This document shows positions 1-8,536 of a stretch of DNA of 29,132 nucleotides, in pieces; position 1 is the first letter of the stretch, and each line of letters opens with the position of its first letter. The position numbers were made by a program, and so were the translations under genes. Source of the stretch: CAYURP01 sp964447175 (GTDB taxonomy: Bacteria > Zixibacteria > MSB-5A5 > SM23-73-2). The notes beneath the pieces were generated by a model, which saw nothing but the letters and a program-made list of their open reading frames with translations, was not told the DNA's origin and did not search any database. The stretch spans positions 1 to 29,132 of the forward strand of contig CAYURP010000033.1 of assembly GCA_964447175.1 (NCBI GenBank), given 5' to 3'.

Positions 1-2
1 AG

Positions 3-1106
3 ACGGTTAGCCTGTACAAGATATCTGAGGCCATGGGCTCAACCATGAAGCTGGATCATCTTTTAAATCTTATTTTGAGATTGGTGATAAAAGAACTGGG
101 AGCGGATATGGCTTCGGTTCTTCTTCTGGACGAAAGATCCAAGCGTCTCAGACCAAAAGCATTTCTGGGTATGTCGCCCGACCTTCTAAAAAACGGATTT
201 CTGGCCGGGACAGATCCGGTCTCCGAATGGGTGGTGAAAAACGCTAAACCCAGAATATTCACTCCCGGGGAAACTCGATTTTTTCAAGGAGAACAAAGAA
301 ACATGGTAAGATCTCTGATAAGCCATCCCCTTATGGCAAAAGGGAAGGTGTTGGGCACTGTGAATCTGGTAAGAACCCATAATCCATCACCCTTCACAGG
401 GGGCCAATTACAATCACTTTCCATCATAACCAGCAAAGCTGCCTCGGCTATTGAGAGTTCAGTGCTATATGAGGATTTAAAGGAGGCTTATATTGATACC
501 TTGACCGCTCTGGCTAATGCTGTGGAAGCCAGGGACCTGTATACCAGAGGACACACTGAAAGAGTCTGGTATATGGCCTCGTCCCTGGCAACTCAAATGA
601 ATTGGGGTGAGGAGAAAATCCAGGAAGTTAGAATGGGTAGCATTTTACACGATATAGGAAAGATAGGCGTTCCTGATGCCATCTTAAACAAAAAAGGTCC
701 CCTGACCCAACAGGAATTTGAGATAATGAAGTCCCATACCACTCAGGGAGTGACCATTCTGGAGGGAATTGAGTTCTTGAAACCAGCTTACCCCTATGTT
801 CTGTATCATCACGAAAGATATGATGGAAAAGGTTATCCTGAAGGGTTAAAAGGAGAAGATATTCCCATGGAGGGAAGATTAATGGCAGTGGTGGACACTT
901 TTGATGCCATTACCTCGGAAAGGCCCTACAGGAAAAGAGGCGATCTGCTCAAAGGGGTGAAGGAGATAAAAGATAATTCGGGAACCCAGTTCGATCCCTT
1001 CGTGGTGGAGATTTTCCTTGAGGCCTGGGAAAAGAAAATTATTGACAGAAAGAAATTAGTATTGAAATCTGAAAAGCAATCGACCCCTCTGGTTACCAGA
1101 ACCTAA
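3..1106 (+). CDS. GAF domain-HD-GYP phosphodiesterase-like protein, 5' partial
   Basis: Likely cytoplasmic signalling protein: a GAF sensor domain joined to an HD-GYP domain, a family that hydrolyses cyclic di-GMP. The frame stays open without a stop from position 3, so the ATG at 33 is probably internal and the true N terminus lies outside the window. Counting from that ATG, GAF-like sequence covers about residues 1-140, a helical linker follows, and HD-GYP covers about 150-330. Visible motifs are RGHTERV, HDIGKIGVPD (His206-Asp207), KSHTTQG, HHERYDGKGYP (His259-His260) and DTFDAITSERPYR, so the metal site and the GYP signature look intact. The gene stands apart from the next one, which has its own promoter. 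Domain assignment is firm; the ligand of the GAF domain cannot be told. Confidence 0.9.
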   Translation, partial: TVSLYKISEAMGSTMKLDHLLNLILRLVIKELGADMASVLLLDERSKRLRPKAFLGMSPDLLKNGFLAGTDPVSEWVVKNAKPRIFTPGETRFFQGEQRNMVRSLISHPLMAKGKVLGTVNLVRTHNPSPFTGGQLQSLSIITSKAASAIESSVLYEDLKEAYIDTLTALANAVEARDLYTRGHTERVWYMASSLATQMNWGEEKIQEVRMGSILHDIGKIGVPDAILNKKGPLTQQEFEIMKSHTTQGVTILEGIEFLKPAYPYVLYHHERYDGKGYPEGLKGEDIPMEGRLMAVVDTFDAITSERPYRKRGDLLKGVKEIKDNSGTQFDPFVVEIFLEAWEKKIIDRKKLVLKSEKQSTPLVTRT

Positions 1107-1278
1107 ATAGATAATGGGATAAGAATTCCAAAATTTCAAAGAAAATCTCTTCCTGGAACTTCCAGATAACTCGAGATCGTGGCTAGACACACAAACTTGC
1201 TTTTTTGTAAAAGATCTGAAACCTTCAGTCTGGAGGTAGGGTATGCTAAATTAAGAAATAATAAAGAACCCTTTTATA

Positions 1279-1306
1279 TTGACAATGAAATTTTTTTTAA
1301 TATATT
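1279..1306 (+). promoter_or_regulatory. Sigma70-like promoter before the lipoprotein gene
   Basis: TTGACA at 1279-1284 and TATATT at 1301-1306 are separated by 16 bp, the same architecture as the tRNA promoters further on. The start of transcription would fall near 1313, about 93 bases before the gene at 1406. Confidence 0.55.
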
Positions 1307-1405
1307 GGATATAGGTCAAATCAAGAGGAGATATTTACCAGCAGAGGAAACAACTAAAACCGGATCAGAATAAATTTTTTTGTCAATTAGCAAAAGGAAC
1401 ATTTA

Positions 1406-1966
1406 ATGCTAAGTTATGGTAGGCTTTTCACCTTGATTATCTTGATGCTTTTCTACGTTTTTTTGGGGAACGGGTGTGAAAGATCAATTCCTCCCTCAAA
1501 AACCGATCTTTTGGAAATACCCCCTGCGGAAAGGTTTCCTCAGGAGAAAGATTCAGTTTTTGTTATTAATGATATCAAGTTTAAAATCTCCCCATATTTC
1601 TGGCAGGATTTTATGCCCCTGGTTCCCCCTGAAGGTCCTCCTTTCTATCTCAATTTCAAAATCGAAGTCCAGAATCTCGCAGGAAGACCCATGAGGGATT
1701 TCTCAGCGATTATAGCTACTTTGTACTATTTTGACACTCAGAATCTTTTCCACAGTTTCAAGCTGATTCCGACGGCGAGTACCCAGCCGGAGGAAACTAT
1801 TTTACCTCAGGAGAAAAGGACGTTGATCTATACCAATGACCGGAATGAGATATTTTCCCCACGAATAGAACAGGGAACTAAATTGTATGCCAGGATTGCG
1901 GTGAGGTGGGATGGGGAACAACATCTCTTGACTTCACCACCTGCAAGTGTGGCATATACCTATTGA
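1406..1966 (+). CDS. Putative secreted lipoprotein of unknown function
   Basis: I do not recognise the family. The 186-residue product starts with a short basic segment and a hydrophobic stretch (about residues 6-21) ending in FLGNGCERS, so Cys24 could be a lipidated cysteine. The lipobox is imperfect, because Gly rather than Leu/Val/Ile sits at -3. The mature part is rich in beta-forming residues and Pro and ends in VAYTY; it may be a small beta-sandwich facing the periplasm. The start is supported by AAAGGA about ten bases upstream and by a promoter at 1279-1306. It is monocistronic as far as can be seen. Alternatives are a periplasmic protein with a cleaved signal, or an anchored one. Confidence 0.7.
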   Translation: MLSYGRLFTLIILMLFYVFLGNGCERSIPPSKTDLLEIPPAERFPQEKDSVFVINDIKFKISPYFWQDFMPLVPPEGPPFYLNFKIEVQNLAGRPMRDFSAIIATLYYFDTQNLFHSFKLIPTASTQPEETILPQEKRTLIYTNDRNEIFSPRIEQGTKLYARIAVRWDGEQHLLTSPPASVAYTY

Positions 1967-2324
1967 AGAAGGTTTTGTTCAATAATAACATAACTTTTAT
2001 CAATTCAGGTTTACTGCCAGAGCAGTTGCAGGTATGGACAAAATAAGTTTATCCAATAGTTTTTACAAGCCTTAACGTATATTGGTCAAGATGAGAGTTT
2101 CATTAAGGAACACAATAACCGTCAGGTTGTCTAAATTTCCTACCTTTTAATCAATCCACAAAATCAGGTTTTAAAAACATAAAAGAGCTTTAGATCTTTT
2201 GGTTTTAAGTTGTATTTCAATTAAGGTTTAAGATAGATTCTGTTTTGTGAAAAAAAGATTGATTGACAAATAATATTGATTAATTATACTGGTTGAACTT
2301 TGATTTTAATTCAAAGGAGGATTA
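1967..2324. other. Intergenic region with one promoter
   Basis: This is an AT-rich spacer with no supportable gene. The only clear signals are the EF-G2 promoter (2263-2290) and its ribosome binding site AAAGGAGG at 2313-2320. No stem followed by a T-run is seen after the lipoprotein gene. Confidence 0.6.
2263..2290 (+). promoter_or_regulatory. Sigma70-like promoter of the EF-G2 gene
   Basis: TTGACA at 2263-2268, a 16-bp spacer and TATACT at 2285-2290. The predicted start near 2297 gives a short leader that carries AAAGGAGG before the GTG start codon at 2325. Confidence 0.7.
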
Positions 2325-4409
2325 GTGAAAGAATACAATATTGATCAAACCAGGAACATAGGATTGGTTTCCCATGGGGGTGCAGGCAAGACCTCCCTGA
2401 GCGAGGCTTTTCTTTTTTCATCGGGAGCAACCAATCGACTGGGAAAAGTGGATGATGGTAATACCGTCTCGGATTATACGGATGATGAGATCCAAAGGAA
2501 GATCTCAATTGGGGCTTCCCTGCTCCACGTGGAGTGGAAAAACCATAAGATCAATCTTGTGGATCTTCCGGGTTATGCTGATTTTATCGGGGAGGTCTAT
2601 GGAGGTTTGAGAGTAACTGAGGGAGCCCTGGTTCTGGTTTCCGCCCTCTCCGGAGTGGAGGTGGGTACAGAACAAGTCTGGGAAATCTGTCAAAGGTATG
2701 GTGTTTCCAGGATGATTTTCATCAACAAGTTGGAAAAAGAACATGCTACCTTCTATAACTCCTTGAATCAAGCTAAGAAAAGATTCGGAATCTCGGTAAC
2801 TCCTCTCCAGATACCCCTGGGAGAGGGACTACAATTTAAAGGAGTGGTGGACCTTCTGAAGATGAGAGCATTATATTTTGAAAAGGACGGAAAAACAAGA
2901 GAGGATAAAATACCTGATGATCTTAAGGCTAAGGCAGAGGAATATCGGGAAAAATTAGTGGAAACTGTGGCGGAGAGTGACGATAAGCTTTTAGAAAAAT
3001 TCTTTGATAAAGGCGAACTCACAGATGAGGAGATAAAAAAGGGTCTGAGGAACGGAGTGATTGGGAAAAAGATCTTTCCAGTGCTTTGCGGTTCTGCTCT
3101 GGAAAACCAGGGTATAAACCTCCTTCTGGATTATCTGGTGGAGTTCATGCCTGCACCTTCGGATTCAACTGAGATCAAAGGTACAGATCCAGAATCCAAA
3201 AGCGAGAAAACGATAAAGATCAACCCGGATGGTCCTTCCTGCGCCTTAATCTTCAAAACGGTATCAGAACCCCATGTGGGTGAGCTTTCGTTTTTCAAAG
3301 TCATCTCCGGCAAGATAAAATCAGGGGACGATATCTATAACCCTGCTACCAGGACCACAGAAAGAATAGGGCAGATATACTACATGAATGGCCAGGAAAG
3401 AAAGGAGATCGGCATCGTATCTGCAGGGGATCTGGGTGCTTTTGTGAAACTTAAAAATACCCATACCGGTGAAACACTATGTGATCCAAAAAAACAGATA
3501 CTCCTTCCCCCCATGGATTTCCCTCATCCAGCCATCAACATGGCTATCCGGCCCAAATCCAAAGGGGATGAGGAGAAAATAGCTACCGGTTTTGCTAAGC
3601 TGCACGAGGAGGACCCTACGTTTATCATGGAGGTGGATGGCGACATCAGGCAGACCATTATCTACGGGCAGGGTGAACTTCACCTGGAGGTGGTGGTGAA
3701 TCGGTTGAAAAACAGGTTCGGTGTAGAAGCCGAGATTGAAAAACCAAAAATTCCCTACCGGGAGACCATAACCAAGAAGGCAGAAGCACAGGGCAAATAT
3801 AAACGGCAATCCGGAGGCAGGGGACAGTACGGTGATGCGTGGTTAAGGCTGGAACCACAGGGCAGAGGAGAAGGATTTCAGTTTGAGAACAAGATTGTGG
3901 GAGGGGTAGTACCATCTAAATATATCCCTTCTGTGGAAAAAGGAGTTGTGGAGGCAATGCATGAGGGGGGTTTAGCCGGGTACAAGGTGGTGGATGTTAA
4001 GGTTACCATTTATTATGGCTCCTTCCACGAGGTCGATTCCTCTGATATGGCCTTCAAGATCGCCGGCTCCATGGGATTCAAAAATGCTACTTCTCAGGCC
4101 GGACCCGTTCTCCTTGAGCCTATATATAATGTTGAGGTCAAAGTGCCGGAGGAATTCATGGGGGATGTCATGGGTGATCTCTCGTCCCGGAGAGGAAAGA
4201 TTTTAGGGATGGACCCGGATGGCAATTTCCAGAAAATTAAGGCTCAGGTACCTCTGGCTGAGCTTTACAAGTATTCTACCTCACTCAGGTCTATGACCCA
4301 GGGAAGGGGACTTCATTCTCGTGAGTTCTCTCATTATGAGGAGGTTCCTAAGGAGTTAGCCGAAAAGATAATCCAGGAGGCTAAAAGAGACAAAGAGGAA
4401 GGAAAATAA
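2325..4409 (+). CDS. Elongation factor G-like translational GTPase (EF-G2 type)
   Basis: A 694-residue ribosomal GTPase with all EF-G domains. Translation starts at GTG, set by AAAGGAGG five bases upstream. The P-loop is SHGGAGKTSL (Lys22-Thr23), unlike GHIDAGKTT of canonical EF-G. The switch I region reads QRKISIGAS in place of the RGITI motif, and switch II is DLPGYADF with Tyr84 where canonical EF-G has the catalytic His. The G4 motif is NKLE (residues 134-137) instead of NKxD, and CGSALENQG serves as G5. Domain IV has HEVDSSDMAFKIAGSMGF, close to typical EF-G, and domain V ends in the usual helical tail. These traits match the second EF-G group (fusA2-like), whose role is less clear than that of the main fusA. 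It has its own promoter, and no str operon genes (rpsL, rpsG) are beside it. Confidence 0.9.
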   Translation: MKEYNIDQTRNIGLVSHGGAGKTSLSEAFLFSSGATNRLGKVDDGNTVSDYTDDEIQRKISIGASLLHVEWKNHKINLVDLPGYADFIGEVYGGLRVTEGALVLVSALSGVEVGTEQVWEICQRYGVSRMIFINKLEKEHATFYNSLNQAKKRFGISVTPLQIPLGEGLQFKGVVDLLKMRALYFEKDGKTREDKIPDDLKAKAEEYREKLVETVAESDDKLLEKFFDKGELTDEEIKKGLRNGVIGKKIFPVLCGSALENQGINLLLDYLVEFMPAPSDSTEIKGTDPESKSEKTIKINPDGPSCALIFKTVSEPHVGELSFFKVISGKIKSGDDIYNPATRTTERIGQIYYMNGQERKEIGIVSAGDLGAFVKLKNTHTGETLCDPKKQILLPPMDFPHPAINMAIRPKSKGDEEKIATGFAKLHEEDPTFIMEVDGDIRQTIIYGQGELHLEVVVNRLKNRFGVEAEIEKPKIPYRETITKKAEAQGKYKRQSGGRGQYGDAWLRLEPQGRGEGFQFENKIVGGVVPSKYIPSVEKGVVEAMHEGGLAGYKVVDVKVTIYYGSFHEVDSSDMAFKIAGSMGFKNATSQAGPVLLEPIYNVEVKVPEEFMGDVMGDLSSRRGKILGMDPDGNFQKIKAQVPLAELYKYSTSLRSMTQGRGLHSREFSHYEEVPKELAEKIIQEAKRDKEEGK

Positions 4410-4537
4410 CCTATACAATTCGACAAGAAACATATCTTTGTATGTAACGCTATTCATAGTTTTGTCGGATGTAATTTCCACACATTTTTCTTGGTGTTTT
4501 ATAACTTTACCGGTTGAGTTTGGAAATGTATAATTAA

Positions 4538-5287
4538 ATGAAAAAATCATTTTTTTTATTACTGATATTCTATTTAATTTTGATTTGTTCTCCTATTTAT
4601 GGGCAGGCAATGAAAGGGAAATTTGCTCTGAGCGGAACTTCCGGTCTGGGATTTCCCCTGGGGGATTTTTCAGATAAAGAAAAGGGAAGAGCTCAAACCG
4701 GATATGGGCTGGGGGGAAATCTGGAGTATTTCGTAACTGATAATATCTCCCTGGGAGCTAATTTCAGATACCAGGGATTCGGAATGTATGTCAAGGACCT
4801 GGAAGATGATTTCATTATATTCGTTCACGATTCCATCCCGGAAGCGGATACATCCGGAATTGATATCCATAGTGATAAAAACATCATCCATCTGGGAATA
4901 TTCGGGAAATACCATTTCTTTATGGGAAACAACTTTTCTCCTTTTATTAAGATGGGTGCTGGATGGGGCAAATTAAAAGGAACTGCTGATATGCCCGGCC
5001 ATGTGGTTTATCCTGGATACACAATGACAATTAACCGAACAGCAGATGCCTCCTATGATGGAGATATCTATTTAGACGTGGGGGGCGGGCTCCTGTACCG
5101 TTTCTCCGATAAATTGGGTATCTCAGGGGAATTGCTCTTCACCCATCTGACTACAGATGGAAACTCGGGCAAAGTTACCACAAAGACACAGGCAGATGGC
5201 GATTATCAGGAAGAAGAGGAAAGAAAGATTTTAGATTATAGTAGTTCTTATATTAATCTGTTTTTGAACTTGACCCTTTTCTTCTGA
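4538..5287 (+). CDS. Outer-membrane beta-barrel protein, first of a tandem pair
   Basis: A 249-residue exported protein. The signal peptide is MKK plus a hydrophobic core, with likely cleavage near IYG-Q (about residue 22). The mature part alternates polar and hydrophobic residues with many Gly/aromatic pairs, and it ends in NLTLFF, a terminal aromatic as required by barrel-assembly signals. It is clearly a paralogue of the protein encoded at 5655-6398: both share MKGKFA, GDF-D-EKG, LGxFGKYxF and the YxxLFxxLTxF ending. Both look like porin-family or OmpA-barrel-like proteins; no plug or peptidoglycan-binding domain is present. No good Shine-Dalgarno precedes the ATG, and a TATAAT ends only three bases before it, so the translation signal is unclear. 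An intrinsic terminator follows. Confidence 0.8.
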   Translation: MKKSFFLLLIFYLILICSPIYGQAMKGKFALSGTSGLGFPLGDFSDKEKGRAQTGYGLGGNLEYFVTDNISLGANFRYQGFGMYVKDLEDDFIIFVHDSIPEADTSGIDIHSDKNIIHLGIFGKYHFFMGNNFSPFIKMGAGWGKLKGTADMPGHVVYPGYTMTINRTADASYDGDIYLDVGGGLLYRFSDKLGISGELLFTHLTTDGNSGKVTTKTQADGDYQEEEERKILDYSSSYINLFLNLTLFF

Positions 5288-5355
5288 AGAGTGGAAACAC
5301 CACAGATTCTTTAAAAATCAATTTAAATCTTTAATTATTAACTAGACAGATTAAT

Positions 5356-5381
5356 CCTGAGGCAGACCTCAGGTTTTTTTT
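5356..5381 (+). terminator. Intrinsic terminator after the first barrel gene
   Basis: Perfect 7-bp stem CCTGAGG (5356-5362) and CCTCAGG (5367-5373) with a four-base loop, followed at once by eight T. It ends the transcript of the barrel gene 69 bases upstream. Confidence 0.88.
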
Positions 5382-5516
5382 GTGTGATTTTTGTAGCTTT
5401 TCAATTAGGGTAAACAGGTTAATCCTCAGCCAACGCAGACTCTCACGATTCAATCCCGATAACCATAATAACCACAAATACTTTTAAAAAATTTTAATTG
5501 TCTTATCAAAAAAACC

Positions 5517-5545
5517 TTGACAAGAATTCTCTTAATTTCTAAATT
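5517..5545 (+). promoter_or_regulatory. Candidate promoter of the second barrel gene
   Basis: TTGACA at 5517-5522, then 17 bp, then TAAATT at 5540-5545. The -35 box is perfect and the -10 box matches four of six. The position after a terminator and before an isolated gene supports it. Confidence 0.45.
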
Positions 5546-5654
5546 CTAAAGTAAATTGAGATCAAGAAATTTTTAGGGAGAGGAGGTGAATCGAAAAAAA
5601 CATATAGTTACTTCAGTAAACCATAAATTTTAACTTTTAAGAAAGGGTAGAGAA

Positions 5655-6398
5655 ATGAAAAAGATTTTGACTTTTTTCCTGATTTTTTCCTTTCTCTTTC
5701 TTTGTCCTTCATTGTATGCGCAGGTAATGAAAGGGAAATTTGCCATCAGCGGGAATGTGGGTGTAAGTTTGCCAATGGGTGATTTTGCAGATGAGGAGAA
5801 GGGAGGGGCTGAAACAGGAGTTGGTTTTGGTGCTAATATGGAATATTTCATAAGTGATAACGTCTCAATGGGCGCAAATTTTGCACATCGGAATTTTGGT
5901 ATGAAGACAGATGAGGCTGAAAGGGAGTTTAAAGAAGAAATTCTAATGTCTTTACCTGGTGCAGAGGCTGGTTTGGATGTGAATGGGGATTATAAGATTC
6001 CGAGTTTCGGTGTGTTCGGGAAGTATTCATTTTTGACTGGCTCAAAAATTTCACCTTTTCTGAAATTGGGTGTGGGGTTGGGTACGTTCAAAGGTTCTAT
6101 AGATTTAGACGGCTACGTTGAGTATGGTGTTGCGCGACTTAACATTATGGGATCTCAGGATGTCTCGGAAAGTAAAACATATCTTGACATAGGCGGTGGA
6201 TTCATGTATATGATCTCGGATAATATTGCTTTTACAGGTGAAGCTCTTTTTACACATTTGTTAACTGATGGAATTGAAGGAGACATGGAAATAACCATGA
6301 ATGGCTATCATGAGGAAGGTGAGGTAGAGGTTGATTTCAATTCTGATTACATCACTCTTTTTGCAACACTCACCTTTTTCATTGGAGAGTCTAAGTAA
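5655..6398 (+). CDS. Outer-membrane beta-barrel protein, second of a tandem pair
   Basis: A 247-residue paralogue of the preceding barrel protein. The signal peptide starts MKKILTFF and probably ends at LYA-Q (about residue 23); the mature part begins with MKGKFAISGNVG. GDFADEEKGG, YFISDNVSMGANF and the final strand YITLFATLTFF align with the first copy. The chain then continues IGESK, so the terminal aromatic is no longer the last residue, unlike its sister. GAAAGGG nine bases before the ATG supports the start. It is framed by its own candidate promoter and an intrinsic terminator, so each member of the pair is a separate transcription unit. The transported substrate, if any, cannot be inferred. 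Confidence 0.8.
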   Translation: MKKILTFFLIFSFLFLCPSLYAQVMKGKFAISGNVGVSLPMGDFADEEKGGAETGVGFGANMEYFISDNVSMGANFAHRNFGMKTDEAEREFKEEILMSLPGAEAGLDVNGDYKIPSFGVFGKYSFLTGSKISPFLKLGVGLGTFKGSIDLDGYVEYGVARLNIMGSQDVSESKTYLDIGGGFMYMISDNIAFTGEALFTHLLTDGIEGDMEITMNGYHEEGEVEVDFNSDYITLFATLTFFIGESK

Positions 6399-6417
6399 TA
6401 AAAAAAGTTTCTGACTT

Positions 6418-6447
6418 AGCCCTGGGATTAATCCTCAGGGCTTTTTT
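6418..6447 (+). terminator. Intrinsic terminator after the second barrel gene
   Basis: Stem AGCCCTG (6418-6424) with CAGGGCT (6436-6442). The interior GGATTAATCC is itself palindromic and can extend the stem. The descending arm runs into six T (6442-6447). Confidence 0.87.
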
Positions 6448-6659
6448 GTTTTAATTTTTTTATTGCATTTTACCTGGTTTTGCATTAATTAGTAAGTGGG
6501 GATAAATAAAGGCCTTTTGCCTTAAGATAAGGATTGTTCCATGGTTGAAGCAACTTATTATCTGGTGAGCACTATTTACTTCAGAGGAAGTCTGGGCATC
6601 ACAAACCTCTTGAATTAGAAAAGACGTACGCTTTGAATCGTTAAAAAAGGAGGTATACG

Positions 6660-7409
6660 ATGTCCGGTCATTCCAAGTGGAGCACGATTAAGAGAAAGAA
6701 AGAGAAAACTGACTCTCAAAGGGGGAGGATGTTCACCAAACTGATCCGGGAGATCACGGTGGCTGCTCGTGACGGTGGTGGGGATGCAGAATCAAATCCT
6801 AGACTAAGATCAGCCGTTCAGGCAGCTAAAGGTATGAACATGCCCGCTGCTAATATCGATAAAGCCATAAAAAGGGGAACCGGCGAGCTTCCCGGCGTAA
6901 CCTACGAACAGGTGAGCTATGAAGGTTACGGGCTTGGAGGTGTGGCTATTCTGATTGAAACTTTAACTGATAACAAAAACAGAACCGTAGCTGACATAAG
7001 ACATATTCTTTCCAGGCATAATGGCAGCTTAGGGGAGGTGGGATGTGTAGGGTGGATGTTTGATAGAAGGGGTATGATCTTTGTGAGCAAGGGAAAAGCT
7101 GATGAGGAAAAGCTTTTTATGATAGCTGCTGATGCTGGCGCGCTTGACGTCAGACTGGAAAGTGATTCCTATGAGGTAACCACCTCCTTTGAGGGTTTTG
7201 AAAAGGTAAAAAAAGTTCTCCAGGATGAAAATATAGAATTTGATCAAGCTGAGTTTACTATGGTTCCCCAGACTACCATCAAGCTGGATGGTAAGGAAGC
7301 CGAACAGATGTTGAAGTTAATGGAGGATCTGGAAGACCACGATGATGTTCAGAAAGTCTATGCCAACTTCGACATTGCGGTGGAGGTGATGGAGAGGTTG
7401 AGCGCATGA
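6660..7409 (+). CDS. yebC: YebC/TACO1 family protein
   Basis: A 249-residue, full-length member of the YebC/PmpR/TACO1 family. Members were long annotated as transcriptional regulators; more recent work links them to ribosome function at difficult sequences. The N terminus MSGHSKWSTIKRKKEKTD is diagnostic, followed by RGRMFTKLIREITVAAR, NPRLRSAVQAAK and GGVAILIETLTDNKNRT. The C-terminal part EDHDDVQKVYANFDI is also typical. An ideal ribosome binding site, AAAGGAGG, lies seven bases before the ATG. It opens the long plus-strand run and overlaps ruvC by four bases (ATGA), the common yebC-ruvC-ruvA-ruvB arrangement, so it is probably translationally coupled to the recombination genes. Confidence 0.96.
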   Translation: MSGHSKWSTIKRKKEKTDSQRGRMFTKLIREITVAARDGGGDAESNPRLRSAVQAAKGMNMPAANIDKAIKRGTGELPGVTYEQVSYEGYGLGGVAILIETLTDNKNRTVADIRHILSRHNGSLGEVGCVGWMFDRRGMIFVSKGKADEEKLFMIAADAGALDVRLESDSYEVTTSFEGFEKVKKVLQDENIEFDQAEFTMVPQTTIKLDGKEAEQMLKLMEDLEDHDDVQKVYANFDIAVEVMERLSA

Positions 7410-7921
7410 ACAAAAAAGACGTTCTGGTGATTATGGGTGTTGATCCGGGAAGCTCGGTCACTGGCTATGGATTGGTCAAAACCGGGCAGAGCGATGAAAT
7501 CAGCTTGCTTGATTACGGAATAATCAAAACCGATCCTGGTTTTCAACAAGAGGATAAATTAAAAAAGATATATGATGGTTTAGTAAAGGTATTAAGAAAA
7601 TCAAAACCGGATGAGTTTGCCATTGAGGAAGCTTTTTACAGCAAGAATGTCAAGGCTACCATGGTTATGGGTCAGGTTAGAGGGGTGGCTATTCTGGCAG
7701 CTGCCCAGGCTAAAATTCCAGTAGCGGAATATTCCCCCAGAGAGATTAAACAGTCCACAGTTGGATCAGGTAACGCATCCAAGTCTCAGGTGCAATTTAT
7801 GGTTAAAAATCTTCTGGGATTAAAAGAAATCCCAGAACCGGAGGATGCAGCCGATGCTCTGGCCGTGGCTTTGTGTCATGCTCAGAAAATCAAAGAGATT
7901 CGTATACGTTTGTATGCATGA
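7406..7921 (+). CDS. ruvC: Holliday junction endonuclease RuvC
   Basis: The 171-residue product is the nuclease that resolves Holliday junctions moved by RuvAB. The acidic active-site residues are visible: Asp13 in GVDPGS, Glu74 in AIEEAFYSKN, and Asp147 and Asp150 in PEDAADALAVALCHA. VTMGQVRG-like sequence (TMVMGQVRGVAILAAA) and the YSPREIKQSTVGSGNASKSQV segment are family hallmarks. The start ATG overlaps the yebC stop, with GGAGAGG eight bases upstream; an ATG ten codons later is possible and would still keep Asp13. Length is normal. It forms a unit with ruvA and ruvB directly downstream. Confidence 0.97.
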   Translation: MNKKDVLVIMGVDPGSSVTGYGLVKTGQSDEISLLDYGIIKTDPGFQQEDKLKKIYDGLVKVLRKSKPDEFAIEEAFYSKNVKATMVMGQVRGVAILAAAQAKIPVAEYSPREIKQSTVGSGNASKSQVQFMVKNLLGLKEIPEPEDAADALAVALCHAQKIKEIRIRLYA

Positions 7922-7933
7922 AAGGAGCTTAAG

Positions 7934-8536
7934 GTGATCGCTTATCTGGAAGGGAAGCTCGTGGAAAAATCACCTACTCAGTTGATCTTAGATGTAAACG
8001 GGATCGGATATTTGGTTAAGATACCGTTGTCCAGTTATGACAAATTAGGAGATAAGGGATCTCTGATCAGGATTTTGACTTATCAATATGTAAGGGAAGA
8101 TGCGCTCCAGCTCTATGGATTTACCACCCAGAGCGAAAAGGATTTGTTTGAGCTTCTGATCTCCGTTTCAGGCATAGGACCCAAGATGGCTTTAGGCATT
8201 CTATCCTGCATCTCGGTTGAGGATTTTCAAAATTCTGTGGCCAGCGAGGATCTGGATATGCTCACCTCGATATCAGGTGTGGGTAAAAAAACCGCCCAGC
8301 GTCTGATAGTAGAGTTGAAGGAAAAACTGACTGGATTGGAATTGGGTGCAGGAAGGAAAATAAGCGAGAAAGAAAGATCTGAATTTATATTGCAGGAAGA
8401 GGCAATAAAGGCTTTAGTCTCTTTGGGATTTAATAAGATTAAGGCTAAAGAAGCAGTCAAAAGGGCACAGGATGAAACCGAGGAGAAACTCTTTTTGGAG
8501 GATTTAATAAAGAGGTCTTTGAAATATGCCCGATAA
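7934..8536 (+). CDS. ruvA: Holliday junction DNA-binding subunit RuvA
   Basis: The 200-residue subunit binds the four-way junction as a tetramer and loads RuvB. The N-terminal OB fold begins IAYLEGKLVEK and contains GYLVKIPLSSY and TYQYVREDALQLYGF. Two helix-hairpin-helix motifs follow, ISVSGIGPKMALGILS and ISGVGKKTAQRLIVELKEKL, which contact DNA. The C-terminal three-helix domain EEAIKALVSLGFNKIKAKEAV binds RuvB. The start is GTG, fixed by AAAGGAG seven bases upstream. The last 11 bases overlap ruvB, so the two subunits are probably coupled in translation. Confidence 0.97.
   Translation: MIAYLEGKLVEKSPTQLILDVNGIGYLVKIPLSSYDKLGDKGSLIRILTYQYVREDALQLYGFTTQSEKDLFELLISVSGIGPKMALGILSCISVEDFQNSVASEDLDMLTSISGVGKKTAQRLIVELKEKLTGLELGAGRKISEKERSEFILQEEAIKALVSLGFNKIKAKEAVKRAQDETEEKLFLEDLIKRSLKYAR

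Larger units (their letters stand above)
5288..5654. other. Spacer between the two barrel genes
   Basis: It holds an intrinsic terminator (5356-5381), a candidate promoter (5517-5545) and a purine-rich AGGGAG-AGGAGG stretch at 5575-5586. That stretch could serve a 15-codon open frame starting with GTG at 5586 and ending with TAA at 5631-5633. The 5' leader of the second barrel gene would be about 100 bases. No larger gene is seen. Confidence 0.5.

Noticed and set aside
1179..1373. Open frame of 64 codons starting with GTG
   Set aside because: No ribosome binding site, no recognisable motif, and a good promoter (1279-1306) lies inside it.
3477..3915. Long reverse-strand open frames inside the EF-G2 gene
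   Set aside because: They follow the codon pattern of a clear protein gene on the other strand and have no family features.
4506..4534. Promoter TTTACC...TATAAT right before the first barrel gene
   Set aside because: The -10 box ends three bases before the ATG, so transcription would start inside the signal peptide codons; probably AT-rich coincidence.
4410..4537. Intrinsic terminator after the EF-G2 gene
   Set aside because: CGACAA and TTGTCG can pair only across a loop of more than 30 bases and no T-run follows; not convincing.
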